A stretch of 48,724 nucleotides of DNA, taken from the NCBI GenBank assembly GCA_030695945.1, contig JAUYOG010000017.1, forward strand, positions 1 to 48,724, given 5' to 3'. The DNA comes from Ramlibacter sp. (lineage in GTDB: Bacteria > Pseudomonadota > Gammaproteobacteria > Burkholderiales > Burkholderiaceae_C). This document shows positions 26,922 to 34,204 of the stretch, one piece after another. The notes below the pieces were generated by a model. It was given only the letters and a program-made list of their open reading frames with translations, made no database searches and was not told where the DNA came from. Every line of letters starts with the position of its first letter. The first letter of the stretch is position 1. The position numbers and the translations under genes were made by a program.

Positions 26922-27574
26922 GCGACGGGTTCCTGGGCCGCTGGTCGAAGCGAAAGCTGGACGTGAAGCAGGGGAAGGCGGTGGAGGCGGAGCCTGTGGA
27001 AGCGCTGCTTCCCGTGCCCCCACCCCAACCCTCCCCCGGCGGGGGAGGGAGTTCTGCATTGCTCCCTCCCCCACCGGGGGAGGGCGGGGGTGGGGGCAAT
27101 GCGTCGCCCGAGCGGCCGACCCTGCCCACCCTCGAGGAAGCCCGGGCCCTCACCCCGCAGTCCGACTTCAGGCGATTCGCGGCCGCCGACGTCGCCCCTG
27201 AAGTCAAGAACGCCGCGCTCAAGAAGCTATTCACCGACCCGCGCTACAACGTCATGGACGGGATGGACGTCTACATCGGCGACTATTCCAAGCCGGACCC
27301 CATGCCCTATTCGATGCTGCGCCAGCTTGCCAGCGCGAAGTTCCTCGGCCTGTTCGACCAGGAGGAAAAGGAGGAAGCCGCCGCCGAGGCAGCCGCCCTG
27401 GAGGCCGGCCGCGAGGCAAGGGATGTTGCGGATAACCCCAATGCCCAAACGGTGGCACAGTCCGAAGCGGCCCCCCCAGCAGTACCCGAGCCACCACAAC
27501 ATGCCGACCCTGATTTGCGATTGCAACAAGACCATGCCTCTCCAGGAAAAGATCCTGGGCACGGCACTGGGTGA
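26918..27574 (+). CDS. DUF3306 domain protein with in-frame palindromic repeat
   Basis: A 218-residue protein. The N-terminus SDGFLGRWSKRKLDVKQGK and the block DFRRFAAADVAPEVKNAALK, LFTDPRYNVMDGMDVYIGDY define DUF3306, the usual neighbour of DUF3305 in formate dehydrogenase clusters. Residues about 33-60 are a Pro/Gly low-complexity insert encoded by a DNA palindrome (27015-27098). The Glu/Ala-rich C-terminus is also low complexity and overlaps the next gene by 74 bases. The function is unknown; an assembly or maturation role is inferred from context. Confidence 0.85.
   Translation: MSDGFLGRWSKRKLDVKQGKAVEAEPVEALLPVPPPQPSPGGGGSSALLPPPPGEGGGGGNASPERPTLPTLEEARALTPQSDFRRFAAADVAPEVKNAALKKLFTDPRYNVMDGMDVYIGDYSKPDPMPYSMLRQLASAKFLGLFDQEEKEEAAAEAAALEAGREARDVADNPNAQTVAQSEAAPPAVPEPPQHADPDLRLQQDHASPGKDPGHGTG
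27015..27098. repeat. GC-rich palindromic repeat inserted in frame in the DUF3306 gene
   Basis: A 23-base left arm (27015-27037, TGCCCCCACCCCAACCCTCC then CCC) pairs with the right arm 27076-27098 with two mismatches, around a second inverted pair (CCCTCCCCC/GGGGGAGGG). The 84-bp length is a multiple of three and contains no stop in the reading frame. C-run/G-run palindromes of this type are normally intergenic. Confidence 0.75.
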
Positions 27575-29573
27575 AAAGCTGCCCCTCCATTCCAGCCTGT
27601 GCCGGCGCGAAGCCGGGGCTTTCCAGCAGGCGATCAAGGGCAATGACGAAGTCGTCGTGGCCTGCACGCAGGAGAAGCGCCTCTTCGCGGAGATAGGGCA
27701 GAACACAGAAGGCGCGGTCGCGCCGATCCGGTTCGTGAACATCCGGGAAACGGGGGGCTGGAGCAAGGATGCCTCGAGGGCGATGCCGAAGATCGCGGCG
27801 CTGCTGGCAGCGGCGCACCTGCCTGACCCGGATCCGGTCCCCACGGTCACCTTCCGCAGCGCAGGGCGCCTGCTCATCATCGGCGCGCTGGAGCCGGCCG
27901 AGCGCATGGCCGCGATGGTTTCCGACGTGCTGGACGTCGCGATCTTCACGCAAGGCGGTGCCGGCGCGCAGGAGCGGCGCTATCCGGTGCTGGGCGGCAA
28001 GATCGAAAGCCTGAAGGGCTGGCTGGGCGCGTTCGAGCTGAAGTGGTCGCGCGACAACCCGATCGACCTGGACCTGTGCACGCGCTGCAATGCCTGCGTC
28101 GCCGCATGCCCGGAGGGCGCGATCGGGCTGGACTACCAGATCGACATGGCCAAATGCGCATCGCACCGCGCCTGCGTGAAGGTCTGCGATGCCGCCGGCG
28201 CGATCGACTTCGGGCGCGAGCCCGCCGCCTTCAGCGAACAGTTCGACCTGGTGCTGGACATGCGGGCCGCACCGGCCTTCCTGCAGCACGCGCCGCCGCA
28301 GGGTTATTTCCATTCGAACGGACAGGATCTCGCCACCCTCCTGAAGCTGCGCGAGCTCGTCGGCGAATTCGAGAAGCCGAAGTTCTTCGCCTACAAGCAA
28401 AAGCTCTGCGCCCACAGCCGCAATGAGACCGTGGGCTGCAACGCCTGCGTGGACATCTGCTCGGCCGAGGCGATCTCCAGCGACAAGGCGCGGCAACAGA
28501 TCAAGGTCAACCCCAACCTGTGCGTCGGCTGCGGCGCCTGCACCACCGTGTGCCCCACCGGAGCGCTCACCTACACGTACCCGCGCGCGAGCGACCAGGG
28601 ACTCAAGTTCAAGACCCTGCTGTCCACTTATGCCGCCGCTGGCGGCAAGCAGGCCGTGCTGCTGCTCCACAGCCAGGAGCGCGGCCAGGCACTGGTGGAA
28701 GAACTCGGCCGCGCGGCGCAGCTGGGCGTGGCCCATGGCGTGCCTGCCAACGTGATTCCGGTGCCCGTCTGGCACACGGCGAGCCTTGGCATCGACGCCT
28801 GGCTGAGCGCCATCGCCCTCGGCGCGACGCAGGTGGCCGTGCTCACGACCCAGGAGGAGGCGCCGCAATACCGTGATGGGCTGCGCGAGCAGATGGCCGT
28901 TGCCCAAAGCATCCTCAACGGCCTGGGCTACGAGGGCACGCACTTCAGCCTGGTTCGGTCCCGGGACCTCGCCGACCTCGACCAGGAACTCTCGCTGCTC
29001 GTCGCGCGCCGCCAAACCGTGCCGGCCACGGCCGCGTCGTTCGCCATCGCCGCGGAAAAGCGCGGCACGCTGGAACTGGCGCTGGACCATTTCATCGAAC
29101 ATGCCCGTGCGCGGCCCGACGCCATCGAGCTGCCCGCGGCCGGCTCGCCCTTCGGCACGGTGGAAGTGAACAAGGACAAGTGCACGTTGTGCCTGAGCTG
29201 CGTCGGCGCCTGCCCGGCCAGCGCCCTGCAGGACAACCCGCAACAGCCGCAACTGCGCTTCATCGAGAAGAACTGCGTGCAATGTGGCCTGTGCGCCACG
29301 ACCTGCCCCGAGGACGCGATCACGCTCAAGCCACGCCTGCTGCTCACGCGCGAGCGCAAGGAGGCGCGCGTGATCAACGAGATGCCGCCCTATGCCTGCG
29401 TGCGCTGCGGCAAGCCCTTCGGCACCCTCAAGGCGATCGAGGCGATGCTCGGCAAGCTGGCGGGCCACTCCATGTTCCAGGGCGCGGCGCTGGAGCGCCT
29501 GAAGATGTGCGGAGACTGCCGCGTCATCGACATCTACTCGGCCGAGAACGAGGCCAAAATCACGGATATCTGA
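27501..29573 (+). CDS. Multi-cluster 4Fe-4S ferredoxin-like protein (formate dehydrogenase locus)
   Basis: A 690-residue protein beginning MPTLICDCNKTMPLQ. It contains several 4Fe-4S motifs: CTRCNACVAACPEG (about 190-205), an atypical CASHRACVKVCD, GCNACVDIC with CVGCGACTTVCPTG in the middle, and CTLCLSCVGACPA with CVQCGLCATTCPED in the C-terminal part; a further Cys pair, CVRCGKPFG, and CGDCR are near the end. No signal peptide is visible. It is a conserved member of DUF3305/DUF3306/TorD formate dehydrogenase clusters, and an electron-transfer or assembly role is inferred. The start lies inside the DUF3306 gene with a weak ribosome site, so translation is probably coupled; ATG 27534 is an alternative. 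Confidence 0.87.
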   Translation: MPTLICDCNKTMPLQEKILGTALGEKLPLHSSLCRREAGAFQQAIKGNDEVVVACTQEKRLFAEIGQNTEGAVAPIRFVNIRETGGWSKDASRAMPKIAALLAAAHLPDPDPVPTVTFRSAGRLLIIGALEPAERMAAMVSDVLDVAIFTQGGAGAQERRYPVLGGKIESLKGWLGAFELKWSRDNPIDLDLCTRCNACVAACPEGAIGLDYQIDMAKCASHRACVKVCDAAGAIDFGREPAAFSEQFDLVLDMRAAPAFLQHAPPQGYFHSNGQDLATLLKLRELVGEFEKPKFFAYKQKLCAHSRNETVGCNACVDICSAEAISSDKARQQIKVNPNLCVGCGACTTVCPTGALTYTYPRASDQGLKFKTLLSTYAAAGGKQAVLLLHSQERGQALVEELGRAAQLGVAHGVPANVIPVPVWHTASLGIDAWLSAIALGATQVAVLTTQEEAPQYRDGLREQMAVAQSILNGLGYEGTHFSLVRSRDLADLDQELSLLVARRQTVPATAASFAIAAEKRGTLELALDHFIEHARARPDAIELPAAGSPFGTVEVNKDKCTLCLSCVGACPASALQDNPQQPQLRFIEKNCVQCGLCATTCPEDAITLKPRLLLTRERKEARVINEMPPYACVRCGKPFGTLKAIEAMLGKLAGHSMFQGAALERLKMCGDCRVIDIYSAENEAKITDI

Positions 29574-29579
29574 TTCCTT

Positions 29580-29653
29580 GGGGTCAGATCCCAATTCAGG
29601 ACGATCATGCCGCCGGAGACCAGCCATTGAGTACGAAATTGGGCTCTGACCCC
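29580..29653. repeat. REP-like hairpin overlapping the TorD-type gene start
   Basis: GGGGTCAGATCCCAATT (29580-29596) and AATTGGGCTCTGACCCC (29637-29653) are inverted 17-base arms with one mismatch and a 40-base spacer. GGGGTCAGA-type palindromes are dispersed repeats in many proteobacteria. The spacer holds the GGAG ribosome site and the TTG start of the next gene, and the right arm encodes its residues around LGSDPN. Confidence 0.8.
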
Positions 29654-30271
29654 AACACTTCATCGATCCCCCAGTCATCGGCCCTCGATGAGGAAACGGC
29701 ACGCGCCGAGGTGTACGGCCTGCTGGCCGTGCTGTACTACGCGCCGCCCGAGCCGTCGCTCCTCGAATCGCTACGCGTGGCGGTGACCGAAGCACCGGCC
29801 GCGGGGGGGTTCCTCGAGGAGCCGTGGCGAGCACTGGTGGGCATCGCGCGGGAAATGAGCGACGAGGCCATCGCCCGCGAATACGAAGCGTTGTTCGGCG
29901 GCGTCGGCAAGCCCGAGGTGTACCTGTTCGGCTCGCACTACATCAGCGGCTTCCTGAACGAGAAGCCGCTGGCGCGCCTGCGCACCGACCTGGCCGCGCT
30001 GGGGCTGGCGCGCGGCGACGACATGCCCGAGACCGAGGACCACATCGCCTACCTGTGCGAGGTGATGCGCTACCTGATCGCGGGCGACGACGTGGAAGTG
30101 GCGAATCTCACGCGCCAGGCCGAATTCTTCGCTGTCCACGTCCAGCCCTGGGTGAACGCCCTGTGCGACGCGGTCGCGGCCAACCCGAGGGCCCGCTTCT
30201 ACGCGCAGCTCGCCGGCTTCACCCGCGCCTTCCTCGGCATCGAGGCCCAGGGCTTCGACATGCTGGATTGA
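29627..30271 (+). CDS. TorD/DmsD-family molybdoenzyme chaperone
   Basis: A 214-residue all-alpha chaperone of the TorD family. Segments LDEETARAEVYGLLAVLYYA, REYEALFGGVGKPEVYLFGS and PETEDHIAYLCEVMRYLIAG contain the conserved E-x-D-H motif region. Such proteins bind the Tat signal or apo-form of molybdoenzymes and guard cofactor loading; the Tat-exported FdhA downstream is the likely client. The start is a TTG with GGAG eight bases upstream, inside a REP-like hairpin; no ATG lies in frame before the conserved domain. It is convergent with the kinase gene, ten bases apart. Confidence 0.87.
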   Translation: MSTKLGSDPNTSSIPQSSALDEETARAEVYGLLAVLYYAPPEPSLLESLRVAVTEAPAAGGFLEEPWRALVGIAREMSDEAIAREYEALFGGVGKPEVYLFGSHYISGFLNEKPLARLRTDLAALGLARGDDMPETEDHIAYLCEVMRYLIAGDDVEVANLTRQAEFFAVHVQPWVNALCDAVAANPRARFYAQLAGFTRAFLGIEAQGFDMLD

Positions 30272-30281
30272 CGGCAGGCGC

Positions 30282-32258
30282 TCACACCTGCGGCTCCGTC
30301 AGCAGGCGTACGCGGAACATGGCTCCGCCACCCTGCGCATTGGCGGCCTCGATGCCGCCCCCGTAGCGCTCGACCAGGCCCAGGCTGATCCACAGGCCCA
30401 GGCCATTGCCGTCGTTCCTGGTCGTGAAGAACGGGCGGAACAGGTTCTCGCGGACCTCGGGCGAGAGGCCGGGGCCCGTGTCGGTCACTTCCAGCACGAC
30501 GCCGCAGGCCGTGCCGTCCTGGACCCAATCGCGCGTGTGCAGGCCCAGGCGCCCGCCTTCGGGCATCACCTGGATCGCGTTGATGATGAGGTTCAGCAGC
30601 ACCTGCTGCAGTTCCTGCCGGTTGAAGCCGACACGCTGGGTGGCCGCATAGTCCTTCGCCACCTCGATGCGCGTGCGCGCCAGCATGTGGCCGACGAGCA
30701 CCAGGCATTCGTCCATCACGCGGCTGGCCTCCAGCGACTCGACGTAGCCCGCGTACTCCGTGGGCCGGGCGTACTGCAGCAGCTGGGTAACGATCAGCCG
30801 CATCCGCTCCACCTGTTCGTCCAGCAGCTTGAGCTCGGCGCGCACCGGCACGGCGTGCTCGCCCAGGGTCTCGCGCATCAGGTCCAGGTTGCCCTGGATC
30901 ACGGCGATCGGGTTGTTGATCTCGTGGGCCACGCTGGCGGTGAGCTGCCCGATCGCCGCGAGCTTCTCCGATTTCACCAGCTGCTGCTGGGCCTGCCGCA
31001 GCGACGCATTGCTCGCCGCGAGCTCGCGCGTGCGCTCGGCCACCTTCGCATCGAGTTCGTTGGCCCAGCTTTGCAGGCTGCGCGTTTTCTCGTCGATCAC
31101 GTCCAGCAGGTGGTCGAGGTGGGTCGCGAGCGTCCCGATCTCGTCCCGGGCCTCGACATGGCCCACGCGCGCGTCGCCATGGCCTTCCTCCACCGCCTGG
31201 ATGGTGCGGTTCATCCGTTCGACCGGGCGAAAGATGCTGCGGGCCCACCGCACCGAGAAAAAGGCGGCCAGCGCCATGACGACGACGAAGATGACGCCGA
31301 TCGCACCCAGCATGCCGTACTTCACCAGCCGGAAGGGCTGCTCCAGGTAGCCGACATAGAGCATGCCCACGCGCTGGCCGGCACCGTCCACCAGGGGCTC
31401 GTAACCGGAGACGTACCAGTCGTTCACCACGAAGGCCCGGTCCAGCCAGGTGCTGCCGCGCTTGAGCACGGCGTCGCTCACCACCTGCGAGACGCGGGTG
31501 CCGACGGCGCGCTCGTCCTTGAACAGGCGCACGTTGGTCGTGATGCGCACGTCGTCCATGAACAGCGTGGCCGTGCCCTGGCTGCCGAAGGGCAGCGACC
31601 CGTCCGGGTACACGATGCGGTTGATGTGGTCGATGAAGGGCAGGTTCTGGTTCAGCAGCACGCCGCCGCCCACCAGCGCGATCACCCTGCCGTCGTCGTC
31701 CACCACCTCGGCCCGTGCCAGGACGACCAGGGCGCGATCCTCGATCTTGCGCTCGCTCGGCGCGGCATTGCGCGTCGGGATGATCGGTATGGGCACGCGG
31801 CTGCTCAGGTGGGGCGCGAGGCGGGCGAACTGTGCGCCATCCACGATGGCGACCCGGGCTCCACGGGCCGCGGAAAAGGCGTCGGAATTCAGGAGCGCCG
31901 GCGCGTCGGCGGGCACCGTCACCAGGAAGTCCAGCCCCAGCTGCGCGCGCTGGCGATCGAGCAGTTGCGCCAGCGCGGGCGCGTCCCGCGCCTTCAGGGC
32001 CTTCAGCAGGGCATGCGACGCCGCCACCGACTCGGTGCCGCCGCCCACTTCGGCCACCACCTGGTCGAAGTAGCCGCGCGCCACCGCAAGGTCGCTGCGC
32101 ACCTTGGTGATGAGCAGGCGGTCGTAGGCGACGTCGCCCCACAGCAGCAGCGCCCCCACCAGCAGGGGCAGCACCACCAGCAACGGCAGCAAGGCCATCG
32201 CCAGCAGCTTGTTGCGCACCGATTGCGCGAGCCAGGTTCCCAGCCGCGTGCGTTTCAT
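30282..32258 (-). CDS. Membrane sensor histidine kinase (Cache-type sensor, HAMP, HisKA, HATPase)
   Basis: A 658-residue kinase beginning MKRTRLGTWLAQ. A first membrane segment (about 20-42) and a second near 305-325 bracket a periplasmic domain of about 260 residues with Cache-like character. A HAMP region (RPVERMNRTIQAVEEGHGDA) and coiled coil lead to the H-box SVAHEINNPIAVIQGN and an ATPase domain with DTGPGLSPEVRENLFRPFF and GLGLWISLGLVERYGG. The response regulator gene lies 19 bp upstream on the same strand. The pair separates two formate dehydrogenase gene blocks, so a role in sensing formate or a related signal is an inference. Upstream in-frame codons to 32345 lack family features. 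Confidence 0.9.
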   Translation of the reverse strand: MKRTRLGTWLAQSVRNKLLAMALLPLLVVLPLLVGALLLWGDVAYDRLLITKVRSDLAVARGYFDQVVAEVGGGTESVAASHALLKALKARDAPALAQLLDRQRAQLGLDFLVTVPADAPALLNSDAFSAARGARVAIVDGAQFARLAPHLSSRVPIPIIPTRNAAPSERKIEDRALVVLARAEVVDDDGRVIALVGGGVLLNQNLPFIDHINRIVYPDGSLPFGSQGTATLFMDDVRITTNVRLFKDERAVGTRVSQVVSDAVLKRGSTWLDRAFVVNDWYVSGYEPLVDGAGQRVGMLYVGYLEQPFRLVKYGMLGAIGVIFVVVMALAAFFSVRWARSIFRPVERMNRTIQAVEEGHGDARVGHVEARDEIGTLATHLDHLLDVIDEKTRSLQSWANELDAKVAERTRELAASNASLRQAQQQLVKSEKLAAIGQLTASVAHEINNPIAVIQGNLDLMRETLGEHAVPVRAELKLLDEQVERMRLIVTQLLQYARPTEYAGYVESLEASRVMDECLVLVGHMLARTRIEVAKDYAATQRVGFNRQELQQVLLNLIINAIQVMPEGGRLGLHTRDWVQDGTACGVVLEVTDTGPGLSPEVRENLFRPFFTTRNDGNGLGLWISLGLVERYGGGIEAANAQGGGAMFRVRLLTEPQV

Positions 32259-32277
32259 GGGCGCCGGCCGGGTGGGT

Positions 32278-33654
32278 TCAGAGCGCCCATTCCGCGACCC
32301 GCCGCTCCAGCGTGCGCCTGGAGATGCCAAGCAACTGTGCGGCACGGGTCTTGTCCCCCTGCACGGAATCGAGCACGGAGAGGATGTGGGTTTTCTCCAG
32401 CGTCTGCAGGTCGGTGGCGAGCTGGGTTGCCGGCTCCGCGGCTCGGCTCGACGACTGGACGTAGAGAGCCGATACGTTCAGGGTTCCGAGGATCAGGGAG
32501 CGCTCGACGAGGTTGCGTAGCTCGCGCACATTGCCGGGCCAGTCGTATTGCATGAGGTAGGCCATCTCCACTTCGCTGATGGCGAGCGGCGCCACGCCGA
32601 GCGAGGGCGCCAGTTCGTCCATGAAGTGCGCGACGAGGTCGGGGATGTCGACCTTGTGTTCGCGCAGCGGGGGCAGCGTGAGTTCAACCACCTGCAGGCG
32701 GTAATAGAGGTCCTTGCGAAAGCGCCCGGCCGCGACCTCGCCGGCCAGCGACCGGTTGGTCGCCGCGACGATTCGCACGTTCACGGGCACGAGCTGCTGG
32801 CTGCCCACGGGCCGGATCTTCAGGTCTTCCAGCGCGCGCAGGAGGTTGGCCTGCAGCGGCAGCGGCAGCTCCGCCACCTCGTCGAGGAACAGCGTGCCTC
32901 CCTGCGCGTAGTAGAACAGGCCGTCGCGCGCCTGGCTGGCGCCGGTGAACGCGTCTTTCGCATGGCCGAACAGCTCGCTCTCGATCAGCTCCGGCGGCAG
33001 CGACGCGCAGTTGACGGGGACGAACGGGCCCCGCGACCGCGCGCTCAGCTCGTGCAGCGCTCGCGCCACCAGTTCCTTGCCGGTGCCCGACTCGCCTTGC
33101 AGCAGCACCGTGCTGTTGACGGTGGCGACGCGGCGCAGCGACCCGGAAAGCTGCTCCATGGCCGCGGAGCGCCCCACCAACCCGCCACGGCCCGCAAGAT
33201 CGGCCGGCAGGCTGCGTTTGAGGACGTAGTTCTCGCGGGCAAGCCGCGAGCGTTCGTAGCAGTGCTTGACCGCATTCAGGATCTGCGGGACGCGGAACGG
33301 CTTGAGGATGAAATCGGAGGCGCCCGCGCGGAGGGCTTCGATCGCGGTGTCGAGGTCGGCGAAGGCGGTGATGAGGATGACTTCGCCGGAATAACCCTGC
33401 TCGCGCAATTCCTTGAGCCACTCCACGCCGCTCTTGCCGGGCAGCGAGATGTCCAGGACGATGAGGTCGACATGGTGGCCGCCCAGCAGCTGCGCGCCTT
33501 CCTCGGCGCTGGCCGCCTCCATCACCAGCTGGCAGCGCGGCATCAGCGTCTTCACCAGGAAATTGCGCATGCCCTGCTCGTCGTCCACGACGAGGATCGA
33601 CCAGAACGGCCAGCCGTCGGCGGTCTTGTCGGGAGCGGGTTGCGAGGGGGTCAC
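32278..33654 (-). CDS. NtrC-family sigma-54-dependent response regulator
   Basis: A 458-residue protein with a receiver domain (D24, D25, phospho-acceptor D68 in LIVLDISLPG), a sigma-54 interaction AAA+ domain (Walker A GESGTGKE, Walker B GGTLFLDEV) and a C-terminal Fis-type helix-turn-helix (KTRAAQLLGISRRTLERRVA). The sigma-54 contact loop reads DAFTGA, with Asp in place of the first Gly of the usual GAFTGA. It probably activates the divergent fdh operon from dyads in the 33655-33976 gap, where a -24/-12 promoter can be seen. The partner kinase follows immediately. Confidence 0.93.
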   Translation of the reverse strand: MTPSQPAPDKTADGWPFWSILVVDDEQGMRNFLVKTLMPRCQLVMEAASAEEGAQLLGGHHVDLIVLDISLPGKSGVEWLKELREQGYSGEVILITAFADLDTAIEALRAGASDFILKPFRVPQILNAVKHCYERSRLARENYVLKRSLPADLAGRGGLVGRSAAMEQLSGSLRRVATVNSTVLLQGESGTGKELVARALHELSARSRGPFVPVNCASLPPELIESELFGHAKDAFTGASQARDGLFYYAQGGTLFLDEVAELPLPLQANLLRALEDLKIRPVGSQQLVPVNVRIVAATNRSLAGEVAAGRFRKDLYYRLQVVELTLPPLREHKVDIPDLVAHFMDELAPSLGVAPLAISEVEMAYLMQYDWPGNVRELRNLVERSLILGTLNVSALYVQSSSRAAEPATQLATDLQTLEKTHILSVLDSVQGDKTRAAQLLGISRRTLERRVAEWAL

Positions 33655-33755
33655 GGAGTGGCCATGGAGCGTGCGGCGATTCTACGGCGGGTGCGGTTGT
33701 GCTCATCCATCGCCCGCGCCCCGCATTTCTCAAGGTTTCGGACGTCTGTCCGGTT

Positions 33756-33792
33756 GCGACAAATTGTCGCGATCGCCGCGACAAAGTGGCGG
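33756..33792. promoter_or_regulatory. Candidate enhancer dyads for the NtrC-type regulator
   Basis: GCGACAAATTGTCGC (33756-33770) is a perfect dyad; GCGACAAAGTGGCGG (33778-33792) is a degenerate copy whose centre is 22 bp away, about two helical turns. They lie about 65-100 bp upstream of the -24 element, a normal enhancer distance. Confidence 0.55.
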
Positions 33793-33857
33793 TGTCTCCT
33801 GTGCGCATTCTGTCTGGCAATGTGCGCACTTGCAGCAGGGCATTTTCCCAATGGAAA

Positions 33858-33872
33858 TGGCATGCTTTCGGC
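33858..33872 (+). promoter_or_regulatory. Candidate sigma-54 (-24/-12) promoter of the fdh operon
   Basis: TGGCATGCTTTCGGC keeps the invariant GG (33859-33860) and GC (33871-33872) at the required spacing and matches TGGCACG-N4-TTGC at eight of eleven defined positions. It is about 105 bp upstream of fdhX. Confidence 0.55.
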
Positions 33873-33976
33873 TCAAGTGAATGCCCTGTGTTTGCATGCT
33901 TGCACGCGGTCTGCGGTGGCGCTACATTCGATCGCGAAGGTATGTCCAGCCGTTCATACGGCACAAGGAGACAATC

Positions 33977-34183
33977 ATGAGCCAGCCGAAGAGCAAGCTA
34001 TCCCGCCGCACGCTGTTTGTGGGCGCCGGCACCGTGGGCGCAGTCGCGGCCGCCGCCACGTTGTTGCCGGGCGCGGTGCAGGAAACCGCGGCCACCCCCG
34101 AGACGAAAGAGCCGCCCGCCAAGGGCGGTGGCTACCAGCTGACGGAGCACGTCAAGCGGTACTACCAGACCACCCTCGTTTAA
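33977..34183 (+). CDS. fdhX: Formate dehydrogenase-associated Tat-signal small protein (FdhX type)
   Basis: A 68-residue protein with a twin-arginine leader SRRTLFVGAGTVGAVAAAAT near the N-terminus and a short C-terminal tail KGGGYQLTEHVKRYYQTTLV. It matches the small Tat-target family that regularly precedes membrane formate dehydrogenase genes. Its exact role is unknown; being exported or membrane-anchored, it may be a structural or assembly partner of FdhA. It is the first gene of the operon, 21 bp before fdhA. Confidence 0.88.
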   Translation: MSQPKSKLSRRTLFVGAGTVGAVAAAATLLPGAVQETAATPETKEPPAKGGGYQLTEHVKRYYQTTLV

Positions 34184-34204
34184 CTCCGCTCCCGGGAGAA
34201 CCCC

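Larger units (their letters stand above)
33655..33976. promoter_or_regulatory. Divergent control region between the response regulator and fdhXABC
   Basis: This 322-bp stretch has no gene. It holds two dyads (33756-33770 and 33778-33792), an octamer TGTGCGCA repeated 21 bp apart (33800-33807, 33821-33828), another small palindrome CGGAC-GTCT-GTCCG (33739-33752) and a sigma-54-type promoter (33858-33872). A plus-strand ribosome site AAGGAG lies shortly before the fdhX ATG. Confidence 0.6.

Noticed and set aside
33858..33872. Other TGGCA-type matches in the same gap (for example around 33815) as sigma-54 promoters
   Set aside because: They do not place GC at the required distance from GG; only 33858-33872 does.
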